Source of the DNA: Caldilineaceae bacterium
GTDB taxonomy: Bacteria; Chloroflexota; Anaerolineae; Caldilineales; Caldilineaceae
NCBI GenBank assembly: GCA_026645575.1
Contig: JAPKMW010000024.1
Span: forward strand, 1-64,000
Length of the DNA: 64,000 nt
Direction of reading: 5' to 3'
Shown: positions 26,551 to 36,041 of the stretch, piece by piece
How the letters are laid out: each line of letters opens with the position of its first letter
Position numbering within the stretch: position 1 is the first letter of the stretch
The notes under the pieces: model-generated
Seen by the model: the letters and a program-made list of their open reading frames with translations, nothing else
What the model was told of the DNA's origin: nothing
The model's database searches: none
Position numbers and translations under genes: made by a program

Positions 26551-27096
26551 CTAATTCAGCGCCCGTTCAGGCGAAGGCAGTTCTGGTAGCGCGCCGAGTT
26601 TAGTCACTTTTTTCGCCTTCACCATTGTTTCCGGCGCCGGGCGGATCAGCAACATGGGAATTGTCACCTGGCGTAGCACACTCTCCGCTACGCTGCCCAG
26701 CACCAGGCGCGTCAACCCGGTGCGGCCACGAGTCGCCATGGCCAACAGGTCATAGTTCCCCTTTTCCACGGCGGCCACAATCTGTTCCACCGGATCACCA
26801 ACACGCACCAACGTATGAACGCGATAGCCCTCCTTGCGCAGCGTCTCCGCCAGGTGTTTCAACTCCACTTCAAATTTTTGGCGGTAGGCTTTCCACTCAT
26901 CATCGGTGCAAGGAATGGTGTAGGCCGTGTGCGGCGCATCAGGAATACAGGCGTCGGCGGCGACATAACTGCCCGGTCGTTGCGTAACGCCCAAGAGATT
27001 CAACTCCACATCCTCGATGTCAAAGAGGTTGCGCACCACCGGCAAAATTTCTGGACTAATTTCTGAGATATTGAGTGGGATCAAAATTCGACGCAT
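26551..27096 (-). CDS. Universal stress protein (UspA family)
   Basis: A 181-residue single Usp domain. The N-terminus MRRILIPLNIS is the first strand. The ATP-binding signature near the C-terminus reads ATRGRTGLTRLVLGSVAESV (G-2x-G-9x-G-S/T type), followed by IPMLLIRP. VRVGDPVEQIVAAVEKGNYDLLAMA is the typical preceding segment. ATP-binding Usp proteins act as cytoplasmic stress modulators, and this one keeps the ATP loop. The ATG at 27096 is chosen because AGGAG lies 8 nt upstream; TTG at 27102 would add two residues. Confidence 0.9.
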   Translation of the reverse strand: MRRILIPLNISEISPEILPVVRNLFDIEDVELNLLGVTQRPGSYVAADACIPDAPHTAYTIPCTDDEWKAYRQKFEVELKHLAETLRKEGYRVHTLVRVGDPVEQIVAAVEKGNYDLLAMATRGRTGLTRLVLGSVAESVLRQVTIPMLLIRPAPETMVKAKKVTKLGALPELPSPERALN

Positions 27097-27137
27097 CAGC
27101 AAAACTCCTTTCTAGTGGAAATTGAGAGTAACTATTG

Positions 27138-27189
27138 GATATTAGATATTAGCTATTACTTTTGGGGTGAATACCTAATATCTAATATC
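27138..27189. repeat. 15-bp perfect AT-rich inverted repeat
   Basis: Arms GATATTAGATATTAG (27138-27152) and CTAATATCTAATATC (27175-27189) are exact complements. It lies between the 3' end of the glycosidase-like gene and the Usp gene. Confidence 0.85.
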
Positions 27190-27198
27190 AGTAACACT

Positions 27199-29421
27199 TT
27201 ACGTAACCACAATCACTTCATGATCGCGCACCGTCGGCGCCTCGCATTGGAGCCAGCCGTTTTCGATGGCGACGGGAACCTCAAAGCCGTTGACGAGCAA
27301 GTGGACCTTTGCGCCGGTGACATCAGCGGGCAGTTTGAGCGTTACCCGTAGTGGGCCGACGGGGATATAGCCTTCCATAGGGACCTGACCGCTGGCGCTG
27401 AGATTGACCAGATGAAGAATCAGCCGCCCTGGTTGGTGATAGAGATGGCAGTCGATCAAGCCCGTGCCTTCGACATAGAGCGGCATCTCTTCGCCATTGG
27501 CCCAGCGCACCACGTTGGCCAGCAGATCACCGTGATCCGGTAAGGGATAACGGGCGTAGCAACGATCAATGTCGGCAGCGAAATAGGCCACCCGCCCCCC
27601 CCGCCGCGGTTGGCGCAAGGTCAGCGCCGGGTAGTCGGTGGCGCTTTCCCGCATCCAGGCGAACTCCGGCGGGAAGATGGGGAAGGGTGGAATCCAGGTC
27701 AGGGGGACTTCGACATCACGCGCCGCCGCCACCACTTCCAACCGTCCGCCAAAAGGCAGAATGTCGGTCTCGCCAAAGCCGCGCAGCACTTGATGGCGTT
27801 CGCCAACGGCCGTCGGTTCATCATCGGTGTGGGGGCCATCGACCGTAGCGCGCTGCTCCGGGTCGAGCCGCAGGTAGCTGTGTTGCTCGTAACTTTCCCA
27901 ACTGGCGGCGCCCTCGCTCATACTCCCTTGCACCTCGCCAATCGCCTCGACCCCCAGCAGGTCGCCCAACGCAAAGTCGGGGCGGCGATCACCCTCGGCT
28001 GTATAGAGCGTACTCTCGCCAGTAACAACCAAGTTACCGCCACGGGCCACAAAGTCACGCAAGCTTTGCACCTGGGCATCGGAGACAGCAGCCAGATTGG
28101 GCAAAATCAAGGTTTGAAATTGGTCGCCATTCCGTGCGATATGATCAGCGTGCAGCGGCAGGTAGGGAATGCGGGAGCGAATCAAGGCCCGGATAATGCC
28201 ATTATAGGGCATCATCACTCGTTCGTTGGCATTGTCACGGCCATAGAAATCAATATTTTCCTGCGACCAGAGAACGCCGACACTAGCAACAGGACGACGG
28301 TCAAGCAAATATTGTTCATGGCCTTCATGCCAACGCAGCAAGGAGACTGGCATCCGATATTGGCGGCGATCTTCATGGTAGGCGCTGATAAAGTGCCACC
28401 ACGGCTGGAGACCACCAGCAAAACCCTCAACCATCCAGAGATGATTTTCCGGCCCCGGTTTGCTGGAGAGGCGGAAGGTGGGCGTCCGGCTCTGGTATTG
28501 GGCCATGCTCTCCGGGATCAGCTTGTCCCAGCCCAGTAGACCATGCCACAGTTTGCCGGCATCACCATTGTTATAGAAGGCGGTGTCGTTGCCGCGCGCC
28601 TGAAAATCAAGCATGAGCAGTTCTGAACGCTCGGCAATCGCCTTCGTGTCACGGAAGCGCACGCTCTGTTGATAGACATTGCCTGAATTCATCCCCAACC
28701 AGAGACAATCGGGGCCGCCGACGGCCTGCGTCACACCGTTGTTGAGATCCCAAACCGCCAGCCGGCAATCGTAATTCCAACGAATCCAGGCGCGATAGAC
28801 CGGATCCTCCCAATCGACAACCGTGGGTAAATCATAGCCGCAGTCCTCAAAGAATTTACGCTCACAGTAATTACAGTAACAGATACGCCCGCGATCGAGT
28901 CCGCTCCAACTATTATCGGTAAAGCCTTGTGGCTGGTAGTTGACCACGATCTCGCGCAGGAGATCAGGCAGAAAGCGGGTGTAGTAGGGGCTGTTGATAC
29001 AGGCGATGTACTGATCGCCGGCCTGATAGGCTTTGCCGTCGCGATCACGGGTAAACCAGTCGCTGTGTTCGCGGAAAAACTCTTCACCGGCGCGATTCGA
29101 GTCCATACGCGCCAGGACGACTAAGCCATCTTCATGAGCGGCGCGCGTTAATTCACCAAAGAGGTCGCGCTTGCCTAGATGCTCGGCGCGATAGTGAAGG
29201 GGGTAGCGACTAGGGTAATAAGCCACAATGCCGCCAGCGTTGACAATGACGCCTTGCACCCGTGTTCGCTGCCAGTAGTCGCGCCACCAATCGACATCAT
29301 AGCGAGTGGGGTCAATCTCGGTAATATTGGTCTGGCCCCACCGAAAGGTTTTGCGATACCAGGGTGAATCTGGGGGCGCGTCTTGGGCCGCATTCGGGGG
29401 AAAATTCGGGTTCTCGTTCAT
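27199..29421 (-). CDS. Glycoside hydrolase-like protein with beta-galactosidase trimerisation-type domain
   Basis: A 740-residue protein. Residues about 10-360 form a TIM barrel of the hypothetical glycosyl hydrolase 6/alpha-L-fucosidase-like group: QGVIVNAGGIVAYYPSRYP, VLARMDSNRAGEEFF, GFTDNSWSGLDRGRICYCNYC with four Cys that may bind a metal, and LLMLDFQARGND. Residues about 400-560 look like a glutamine-amidotransferase-like fold (VGVLWSQENIDFYGR, LILPNLAAVSDAQVQSLRDF, GGNLVVTGESTLY) as in beta-galactosidase trimerisation domains. The rest is beta-rich. No signal peptide, so it acts on internalised oligosaccharides or is misfiled as a hydrolase. Catalytic acids cannot be named with confidence. 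GGAGAAG precedes the ATG. Confidence 0.75.
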   Translation of the reverse strand: MNENPNFPPNAAQDAPPDSPWYRKTFRWGQTNITEIDPTRYDVDWWRDYWQRTRVQGVIVNAGGIVAYYPSRYPLHYRAEHLGKRDLFGELTRAAHEDGLVVLARMDSNRAGEEFFREHSDWFTRDRDGKAYQAGDQYIACINSPYYTRFLPDLLREIVVNYQPQGFTDNSWSGLDRGRICYCNYCERKFFEDCGYDLPTVVDWEDPVYRAWIRWNYDCRLAVWDLNNGVTQAVGGPDCLWLGMNSGNVYQQSVRFRDTKAIAERSELLMLDFQARGNDTAFYNNGDAGKLWHGLLGWDKLIPESMAQYQSRTPTFRLSSKPGPENHLWMVEGFAGGLQPWWHFISAYHEDRRQYRMPVSLLRWHEGHEQYLLDRRPVASVGVLWSQENIDFYGRDNANERVMMPYNGIIRALIRSRIPYLPLHADHIARNGDQFQTLILPNLAAVSDAQVQSLRDFVARGGNLVVTGESTLYTAEGDRRPDFALGDLLGVEAIGEVQGSMSEGAASWESYEQHSYLRLDPEQRATVDGPHTDDEPTAVGERHQVLRGFGETDILPFGGRLEVVAAARDVEVPLTWIPPFPIFPPEFAWMRESATDYPALTLRQPRRGGRVAYFAADIDRCYARYPLPDHGDLLANVVRWANGEEMPLYVEGTGLIDCHLYHQPGRLILHLVNLSASGQVPMEGYIPVGPLRVTLKLPADVTGAKVHLLVNGFEVPVAIENGWLQCEAPTVRDHEVIVVT

Positions 29422-29767
29422 CTCTACTTCTCCGTTTCCGGCGGTGTCGCCGCTTACGCCTGCCTGCTACGGTAAGCCGAACATGCTCGACACAATGCGC
29501 AACACCACTTGTTGATCAGTCGCCATGCGCTTGTTGGTCATGGTCGCGCCGATCATTATAGCCCAGAAGTGGTGTAACAGTAAGTGATCTGGTCGCCGAT
29601 GGGAGAATAGTGGTGCGGATTCAGATAATCCAGATGGTTGTTGATCAACGTCACAAGCTAATCTTTGCGCAAAATCATATTATAGATTACATTATCGTAA
29701 ATCATTTGTCTTAGTAATGCTTTCTATATGTTACCTAACTAACAATCGTCAACGGAGTTTTTTACGC
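29422..29767. other. Divergent promoter region, no gene
   Basis: Spacer between the glycosidase-like gene (minus) and the ion-channel gene (plus). The part at 29660-29760 is strongly AT-rich and probably contains promoters. No consensus pair was clear enough to call. Confidence 0.45.
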
Positions 29768-30772
29768 ATGTCAACCAGAATGCTGACAATGAGTTGGCTT
29801 ACACTTGCCTTGTTGCTCTGTACACTCTTTAGCTTGCTCCCCATACCCGTGGTGGCGCAAGACAATGCCCCGACACCGGAACAAGTGACCATCGGCGCCT
29901 ATATCAACGATATCCAGAGCATCGATCTGCGCACGCATACTTATGCAATGGACGCCTACATCTGGTTCCGCTGGCGCAACCCGGATCTCAACCCGGCGGA
30001 GACAATGGAGTTTATCAACCCGTCTGATTTATGGGGAACCATTGTGGACCCCAGCTATGAGGAACCACAAACGCTGGACAGTGGCGAATTCTATCAGGTC
30101 GTGCGCATTCAGGGTCGCTTTGCGCGCAAAATGCCGCTCTACAACTATCCCTTTGACCGACAGATTCTGGAAATTGTTTTTGAGGACAAGGCCAACGAAG
30201 CTCATGAACTGATCTACATCAGCGAAGGGGTGGAGATTAATCCCCGGTTAACCTTGCCTGGTTTTAACCTGGGGCAGCCGTTGATCGAAGTGAACGATCT
30301 GCCCTATCCCACCCAATTTGGCGACCTACGCCTGAGCAAACCCAGCAGTTATTCGCGCACCCGTATTGAAGTACCGATTTCACGGCCCATTGTGACTTTT
30401 GCCCTGAAGCTATTATTGCCAGTCTTTTCGGTGCTGCTCTGCGCCTTGCTCATGTTCCTCCTCGACCCAACCTCGGAAGATTTGCGCATCAATGTCGGCA
30501 TTACCTCCTTGCTTGCCATCGTCGTCTTGCAAATGACGCTCAACCAGGATGTGCCGGAGATTGGTTATCTGATGTTGATCGATAAGATCTATCTCTGCGC
30601 CTATGCCTTTGTGGTCATTGGTCTTACCTTGGTGGTTTGGACCATCCGCCTGGTCAAGCAGGGTAAAACTGAGGTGGCCTGGGCTTTGCAAAAACGCAGC
30701 CTGGTCATTATGTCGCTGGCCTTTCTGGGGGCTGTTGGCGGGTTGATTGCGCAAGGGATTATTCAGGGATAA
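29768..30772 (+). CDS. Pentameric ligand-gated ion channel homologue (Cys-loop family)
   Basis: A 334-residue membrane protein. A signal peptide (residues 1-31, ending PVVAQ) is followed by a beta-rich extracellular domain (about 32-205) with WFRWRNPDLNP and MPLYNYPFDRQILEIVFED, the latter being the conserved turn equivalent to the Cys-loop region with Pro-Phe-Asp. Four membrane helices follow: M1 about 207-230 with LLLPVFSVLL, M2 about 243-262 with NVGITSLLAIVVLQ, M3 about 276-297 after QDVPEIGYLMLIDKIY, and M4 near 312-333. The layout is that of GLIC/ELIC. The flanking Cys pair is lacking, as in prokaryotic members. The ligand is unknown. ATG 29768 is favoured by CGGAG upstream and by the signal peptide. 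It is monocistronic, ending in a hairpin. Confidence 0.88.
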   Translation: MSTRMLTMSWLTLALLLCTLFSLLPIPVVAQDNAPTPEQVTIGAYINDIQSIDLRTHTYAMDAYIWFRWRNPDLNPAETMEFINPSDLWGTIVDPSYEEPQTLDSGEFYQVVRIQGRFARKMPLYNYPFDRQILEIVFEDKANEAHELIYISEGVEINPRLTLPGFNLGQPLIEVNDLPYPTQFGDLRLSKPSSYSRTRIEVPISRPIVTFALKLLLPVFSVLLCALLMFLLDPTSEDLRINVGITSLLAIVVLQMTLNQDVPEIGYLMLIDKIYLCAYAFVVIGLTLVVWTIRLVKQGKTEVAWALQKRSLVIMSLAFLGAVGGLIAQGIIQG

Positions 30773-30840
30773 CACTACAGCGGATGCAGGCGGGAACGGA
30801 TTTAGGCCCCAATACCACCGCCCGCATCCGCTGTAGTGTT
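30771..30840. repeat. 17-bp inverted repeat between convergent genes
   Basis: Arms AACACTACAGCGGATGC (30771-30787) and GCATCCGCTGTAGTGTT (30824-30840) are exact complements. The left arm overlaps the stop codon of the channel gene. Two convergent genes end here, so it may terminate both. Confidence 0.9.
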
Positions 30841-30852
30841 TTCACCAGGTGT

Positions 30853-33276
30853 CTACGGTCCCGCCTCGCCGCGCGCGATCACCTCTACCTCGGCCAAACA
30901 GGCCACCACCAAATCTTCAAATTTGCCGCGCACCGCCTCAACGACCACACGCACTGTACGTGCTTTGACATCGGCGAAAGCCACGTCTGTTCCGCCAACT
31001 GCCAGTGGGCCGCTGCTTTGGCGCGCCACTTCTTGCGTAGCGCCGGCGTCGCTGTAGAGGATGACCGTTGTTGCCTGCACTTGAAGGGTCGATTGAGCTT
31101 CGTCCCCCTGGCGTGGGTTGTAGAGCCGCACGGTGCGCACGGTGATCGGCACGGGGAAGGTCAACTGTACCCACTGGCCGCTAGGATTTTGCGCCGGGTC
31201 GCTACGCCAATACTTGATGATGCGTCCTTTCAACACCTGCCGGTCGATCAACCCTTCGCCACTGGGGTTGATGAGCGGGAAGATGGAGGAGTAGCTGATC
31301 TGTGCGCCGGGCGCCAGATTGGAAAACTGCGCTGCTTCGTCATCCGTCGGCACGGGAATCAGACTATGGCCAGTGTGACAACCGACACAGCGCTGCACCT
31401 CGCCCGGATGACCAAAGTTCAGTCCAGCGACATGCGCGGCGCCGCCCATGTCATCACTGGTGCGTCCGGTCAGGGGGACTTTGTACGCCGGTAAAGGGGT
31501 ACGGATCTGCTCAAAGAGCGGGACATTGGCCGGTAACTGATTGACCACCGAGCCATCCGGTTTCACCGGCAGTTCGCCCAGCAGGATCGGCCAGTCGAGC
31601 CGTTCATGGGAGCCGATCTGCTGGTCGCGCTGGTGATCGACAAAAAAGCGGATGCTCCCCGCTGCGCCGACTGGCATCGCACTGATAATATTTGTGTCCA
31701 CCGGCGCATTGAAGTAGACATTGAGCGCTTGAAAGGTGAATGTGCCATCGGTATTATAGGGGCCGGCGGCGGTTGGCGGCAGCACCGAAGCGCGTTGCGT
31801 AATCTGGTCAGCAATGATCGGTGGTAAGGGGCGGGGCTGAATGACGCGGGCACGCAATTCGCTGGTTCCCGGTTTATCATAGATCAACCGCTTTTCACCG
31901 CCGATCAGGTTGAAGAGGTAGAGGCCATAATCCTGGTTGATGTCCGGCGCCCAGGAGATAAACAAGCGACCATCGGGTAACAGCGCCGGTTCACTGGCAT
32001 AGGCGCCCCGGTTGACACCGTAGGAGGTCGGGTTTTGACTCACCAATTCGTAGCCAATTTCCGAGGTAATGCCGATGAGTGGGATGGCGCGCCCACTCAT
32101 GCCGGGGAAATAGTGGCGAATGCCGCCAAAGCCGGATGCTTCGGTGCCATTTTTCATCGGGAAGAAGTTGCCATAAAACGAGCCATTGGGGGCAAAGACA
32201 CCGCCATAAGCAAAGTTGGCATCCTCACCCAGCAGAAAGGTGCTGGAACCGATGCCCCAGAGCTTCAGATCGGTGCCGTCCGGGTTGATCGACGCCAGAT
32301 GCCAGGCATTGCGGTTGACGTTGGCCGAGCCGCCCGGCACATCGCCCAGATAACCAGACTCATTGGCGACGACCAGCCCATCCTTCAAGCGATAACCACC
32401 GGCAGGGTCGGTCAAGGTTGCCATATCGTTGGCGGCCAACCGGAAATTACGCCACCAACGGGAATAGACAATGCGCCCGGTCAACGGGTCAATTTGGGGG
32501 CGGTCGGCGCCATTGCGTTCCGAGGTGATGCGATGCAGGTCGCTGCCATCAGCATTGACCACAAAGAGATTCGAGGTGCGGGCGGCGCCATACATCGCCA
32601 GTGACGGCCAGCGCGTCGAGGAGAAGACAATACGCCCATCGGGCAGCCAGACGGGGTCGGTGTCATCATAGTGGCGGAACTGGCCGGCAATGTCGCCAAA
32701 CTGGGTGAGATTGAGATTATCTTGGTCGCTAAAGGTAAGCTGGCGTAGACCGCTGCCATCTACGTTGATCACGTACAAGCGCCAGCCGCCAGGGTTGGTC
32801 ATCGGTTGCCGGTCATAGTTACCAGCGACCAAGCCAGCAAAAACAATACGTTGACCATCGTAAGAGACTTCCGGCGCGTTGACATCAATTAGGTGCAAAG
32901 AAGCCGCAGTCGGGTTGGCGCCATCGACCAGGATGCGGATTGCGCCATTGACTTCGCGCACCAACAATTGCCCCGGCGCCGCCACCTGAAAGCGGCTAAA
33001 AGGGCCGACCCCCGGCATCCCCTTCGGCACATTCCAATAGACCGTTCCCATCTGTGGAATCTGGCGCGAGACAAAGACGATAGACTGATCGCCGGTGGCG
33101 CTGGGCGCAGTTTTAATGAGCGGTAGATGTTGATTGTTGCTCTGTTCGGCTGGAATGGTTTGCCCAAGCAGCGCAGCTTGCCCAGTACCGGGTAGAGCAA
33201 AATTGCTGATCAGAAAGCTGCATAGGATCAAGGGCAATGGTATAATGCGCAAAGATAGAATCCCTAGCTGTTTCAT
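30853..33276 (-). CDS. Secreted TolB-like propeller protein with one CxxCH haem motif
   Basis: An 807-residue exported protein. The signal peptide spans about residues 1-37 (hydrophobic IIPLPLILCSFLISNFAL). Several TolB/WD40-like blades follow (APEVSYDGQRIVFAG, DPVWLPDGRIVFSST, NLFVVNADGSDLHRI, EPALLPDGRLFISWAPD). Near residue 615 is VQRCVGCHTGH, a c-type haem site. The last 140 residues, QWVQLTFPVPITVRTVRLYN, resemble a discoidin/F5-8C-type carbohydrate-binding domain. The combination recalls the hydrazine-synthase alpha-like propeller-cytochrome architecture, but that likeness is of layout only. It may be an extracytoplasmic redox or binding protein. The ATG at 33276 follows AAAGGAA. Confidence 0.8.
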   Translation of the reverse strand: MKQLGILSLRIIPLPLILCSFLISNFALPGTGQAALLGQTIPAEQSNNQHLPLIKTAPSATGDQSIVFVSRQIPQMGTVYWNVPKGMPGVGPFSRFQVAAPGQLLVREVNGAIRILVDGANPTAASLHLIDVNAPEVSYDGQRIVFAGLVAGNYDRQPMTNPGGWRLYVINVDGSGLRQLTFSDQDNLNLTQFGDIAGQFRHYDDTDPVWLPDGRIVFSSTRWPSLAMYGAARTSNLFVVNADGSDLHRITSERNGADRPQIDPLTGRIVYSRWWRNFRLAANDMATLTDPAGGYRLKDGLVVANESGYLGDVPGGSANVNRNAWHLASINPDGTDLKLWGIGSSTFLLGEDANFAYGGVFAPNGSFYGNFFPMKNGTEASGFGGIRHYFPGMSGRAIPLIGITSEIGYELVSQNPTSYGVNRGAYASEPALLPDGRLFISWAPDINQDYGLYLFNLIGGEKRLIYDKPGTSELRARVIQPRPLPPIIADQITQRASVLPPTAAGPYNTDGTFTFQALNVYFNAPVDTNIISAMPVGAAGSIRFFVDHQRDQQIGSHERLDWPILLGELPVKPDGSVVNQLPANVPLFEQIRTPLPAYKVPLTGRTSDDMGGAAHVAGLNFGHPGEVQRCVGCHTGHSLIPVPTDDEAAQFSNLAPGAQISYSSIFPLINPSGEGLIDRQVLKGRIIKYWRSDPAQNPSGQWVQLTFPVPITVRTVRLYNPRQGDEAQSTLQVQATTVILYSDAGATQEVARQSSGPLAVGGTDVAFADVKARTVRVVVEAVRGKFEDLVVACLAEVEVIARGEAGP

Positions 33277-33560
33277 GAGAATTCCTTTGGTCAATTAAGC
33301 ACGGTGGCGAACCGCTGTCGGCGCTGGTACAGTGTACCCAAGTTTGTCTAATAATTGCCATACGTAATTTGTACGATATTGTGCGGTTGGGTTGACAATT
33401 GGGCAACAATTTGGGCCAAACTTACTGCGCTGTAACAATTAACAGTCCGCAGCCGTGTAGTCCAAAGTCCAGAGTCTGGTTATTGCGATCCTGGGTGCGC
33501 TGCGGTGTACTGACAATTGCTTTGCTCAACGTAACGACTCAACCACGAAAGAAGGTGGGT

Positions 33561-34076
33561 ATGACCGTCTCCCGCGAAAATTCCAAATTGGTCTATCAAG
33601 GTATCAAGGATGCGGGCATTCGCTTTATCACCGCGCTGCCCGAAACCTGGCTGGTCTATCTCTTGCAGATGGCCGAGGCTGACCCGGAGATGGCGCTGGT
33701 GGAGGTGGCAAAAGAAGAAGAGGCGATTGGCATTGCCGCCGGCGCTTACTTTGCCGGCGCGCCCAACCTGGTTCTGATCCAGAATCATGGCTTTCTAGGC
33801 GCCATGAATGGCATTGTTTCGCTGGCGATGCTCTATCATCTGCCGCTCTGTATGTTGGTGGCTCACCGCGGCCACATGGGCGAACCCTATCCGTGGCACA
33901 CCAAAGGGGGCATGGTGACGGAGCCGGTCTTACGTGGGCTGGGTATCCCCTTTGACTACGCCCGCGACCCGGCGAAGATCGCGAAACAAATTCGCGAGGC
34001 GCATACGCTGTCGCTCAGTTCGTTGTCACCCGTGGCACTGCTGCTGACCCGTGACCTGATGGAAGGCGATGTCTAG
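33561..34076 (+). CDS. TPP-dependent decarboxylase alpha-type subunit (sulfopyruvate decarboxylase ComD-like)
   Basis: A 171-residue protein equal to the N-terminal PYR domain of TPP enzymes. It begins SKLVYQGIKDAGIRFITALP, includes EEEAIGIAAGAYFAG with the Glu (about 52) that activates the TPP aminopyrimidine, and ends SPVALLLTRDLMEG, as in ComD of coenzyme M synthesis and phosphonopyruvate decarboxylases. The PP-domain half is encoded separately at 36976. ATG 33561 is preferred over an upstream TTG because the family N-terminus begins there. It opens an operon: the next gene starts 3 nt after its stop codon. Confidence 0.88.
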   Translation: MTVSRENSKLVYQGIKDAGIRFITALPETWLVYLLQMAEADPEMALVEVAKEEEAIGIAAGAYFAGAPNLVLIQNHGFLGAMNGIVSLAMLYHLPLCMLVAHRGHMGEPYPWHTKGGMVTEPVLRGLGIPFDYARDPAKIAKQIREAHTLSLSSLSPVALLLTRDLMEGDV

Positions 34077-34078
34077 CC

Positions 34079-34888
34079 GTGCGGATTGCCTTGCTCTCCG
34101 ATATTCATGGCAATGCGATTGCGTTAGACGCTGTCCTAGCCGATGTTGCAGTGCAGGGCGGCGTGGATGAATATTGGATCTTGGGTGATCTGGTGGCCGT
34201 TGGCCCGCAACCAGTGGCGGTCTTGGAGCGCTTACAGGCATTGCCCAATACGCGTTTTACCCGTGGCAATACCGATGTTTACATCACCACCGGCGAACGG
34301 CCACCGCCGACCAGCGCCGATGTGCTAGTCAATCCGCACCGCTTGCCTGTTTTTGAAGAAGTGGCGCAGACGATGGCCTGGACGCAGGGCGCTATCGCCG
34401 CAACAGGGTGGCTGCCCTTTTTGGATGCCCTTCCACTGGAACAACGCCTAACTTTACCGGATGGGACGCGCTTGCTTGGCGTTCATGCGTCGCCTGGTGA
34501 AGAGAGTGGGCCGGGGATTCGGCCTGATTACCCGGTGGCGGAGATGGCAGTGCGCATTGCTGGCTGTGAGGCCGATCTACTCTGTGTCGGGCACACGCAC
34601 TGGCCGATGAATGTCCGTATCGGTGCGACCCATGTGGTGAATTTGGGTAGCATCAGCAGCCCGCAGACGCCCGATCTTTGTGCCTGGTATGCCCTGCTGG
34701 ATGCCAATGAACATGGCTATCGAATCCGACATCGACAAGTGGCCTATGATCGCGCCGCAGTCATCGCCGTTTTAGAAGCGGTGCGCCATCCGGCTCGTAA
34801 CTATATTATTCGCTACATGCGTGGTGAATATATGAAAGCGTGGCCGTTGCCGCCACCACAACCCATTGAACTGAGCCAACTGAAATGA
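34079..34888 (+). CDS. Metallophosphoesterase family protein
   Basis: A 269-residue calcineurin-like phosphoesterase. Metal ligands are all visible: ALLSDIHGN (Asp and His about 7-9), ILGDLVAVGP (Asp about 38), TRGNTD (Asn about 64), LGVHASPGE (His about 139) and CVGHTHWPM (two His about 171-173). Such proteins hydrolyse phosphomonoesters, cyclic nucleotides or protein phosphates. GTG at 34079 is the only sensible start. It is tightly coupled with the TPP alpha-type gene before it (3 nt) and the M24 gene after it (7 nt), so its substrate is probably a metabolite of the same pathway. Confidence 0.87.
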   Translation: MRIALLSDIHGNAIALDAVLADVAVQGGVDEYWILGDLVAVGPQPVAVLERLQALPNTRFTRGNTDVYITTGERPPPTSADVLVNPHRLPVFEEVAQTMAWTQGAIAATGWLPFLDALPLEQRLTLPDGTRLLGVHASPGEESGPGIRPDYPVAEMAVRIAGCEADLLCVGHTHWPMNVRIGATHVVNLGSISSPQTPDLCAWYALLDANEHGYRIRHRQVAYDRAAVIAVLEAVRHPARNYIIRYMRGEYMKAWPLPPPQPIELSQLK

Positions 34889-34895
34889 GGATCTT

Positions 34896-36041
34896 ATGCC
34901 CAATTACCAACAACGCCTGAGCGCGGTTCAGCAACAGATGGCTGTGCAAGGCGTTGACCTGCTCTTTCTCAGCCCTTCGGCCAATCTCCATTATGTCACC
35001 GGCATCCCCCGCGAGGAGCCGAACTATGGCAACACCATTTACCCCGGCGAATGGCTAACCGGCGCCTGGATTCCGCAACAGGGCACACCGATTCTCACGT
35101 TGCCGCGCATGTTGGCCGAGTTTCACATGGGCGCCGTGAGCGGTCACGATATTCGCGTCCTGCCAGATCGTGGCGATCCGGCGCAGATGGTGCAAGATGT
35201 GCTGGCTGCGTTGAAGATCAACGATGGCGCGCAAATTGCTGTCGAAGATCGCTCGTGGGCAGAGTTGACCCTCAATCTACAACGACTGCGCCCAACGGCA
35301 ACGTTGCGGCTGGCTTCCCCATTGCTCATGCCTTTACGGGTGATCAAAGATGAAGACGAGATCGCCATCATGCGCAAGGCGGGGGAGATCACTGAAGCGG
35401 CCTATCAAGCCACGTTGGGGCGCCTGCGTCACGGCATGACCAATCTGGATCTGATCACCGAGGTGCAGTATCAACTCAAAAAGCATGGCGCCAAAACCGA
35501 GTCCTTTGTCACCAGTTTTTACAACATGGGCAAGCAGTACCCCTTTGCTTTTCACAACCGGGAAGAGGTGCTGTTGATCCCACTGGAGCCGCCGGTGTCG
35601 ATCTCCTATGACTTTGGTGCGGTCTACGAAGGCTATTGCTACGACTATGGTCGCTCCGTCTTCTTTGGTGAGCCGGATGAAGAATATCGCAAAGTCTACG
35701 AGTTGGTCATGGGTGCGCAGGCCGCGGGCATTGCGGCACTTAAAGCGGGTAATACCTGTGAACAAGCCGACGCACTGGCGCGCGCAGTCATTGCCGATGG
35801 CGGCTATGGGCACGCCTTCCGCCACCGCCTGGGCCACGCCATTGGCATGGACGTGCATGAGACGCCCTTCCTCATGGCTGGTCACGAAACCATTTTACAG
35901 CCGGGCATGTGTTTCACGGTCGAGCCGAGCATCTTCCTGCCGCTCCATTTGGGTTGCCGGGTAGAAGACGTGGTCGTCGTTGGTGAACAGGGCGGCGAGC
36001 CGTTGACGACTGGTTTTAAGACATTGCATGTGGTGAGTTGA
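34896..36041 (+). CDS. M24-family peptidase/creatinase-like hydrolase
   Basis: A 381-residue two-domain pita-bread protein of the Xaa-Pro peptidase type. The N-terminal domain starts NYQQRLSAVQQQMAVQGVDL. In the catalytic domain all five metal ligands are present: Asp in SYDFGAVYEG (about 231), Asp in CYDYGRSV (about 242), His in RLGHAIGMD (about 314), Glu in FTVEPSIF (about 347) and Glu in RVEDVVVV (about 362). The family includes Xaa-Pro aminopeptidase, prolidase, creatinase and ectoine hydrolase. The intact ligand set suggests an active metalloenzyme and not a creatinase, which lacks the metal. Its stop overlaps the next ATG (TGATG-type overlap at 36041). Confidence 0.88.
   Translation: MPNYQQRLSAVQQQMAVQGVDLLFLSPSANLHYVTGIPREEPNYGNTIYPGEWLTGAWIPQQGTPILTLPRMLAEFHMGAVSGHDIRVLPDRGDPAQMVQDVLAALKINDGAQIAVEDRSWAELTLNLQRLRPTATLRLASPLLMPLRVIKDEDEIAIMRKAGEITEAAYQATLGRLRHGMTNLDLITEVQYQLKKHGAKTESFVTSFYNMGKQYPFAFHNREEVLLIPLEPPVSISYDFGAVYEGYCYDYGRSVFFGEPDEEYRKVYELVMGAQAAGIAALKAGNTCEQADALARAVIADGGYGHAFRHRLGHAIGMDVHETPFLMAGHETILQPGMCFTVEPSIFLPLHLGCRVEDVVVVGEQGGEPLTTGFKTLHVVS

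Noticed and set aside
27610..28539. 309-codon plus-strand frame
   Set aside because: Antisense to the glycoside-hydrolase-like gene, which has clear domain homology.
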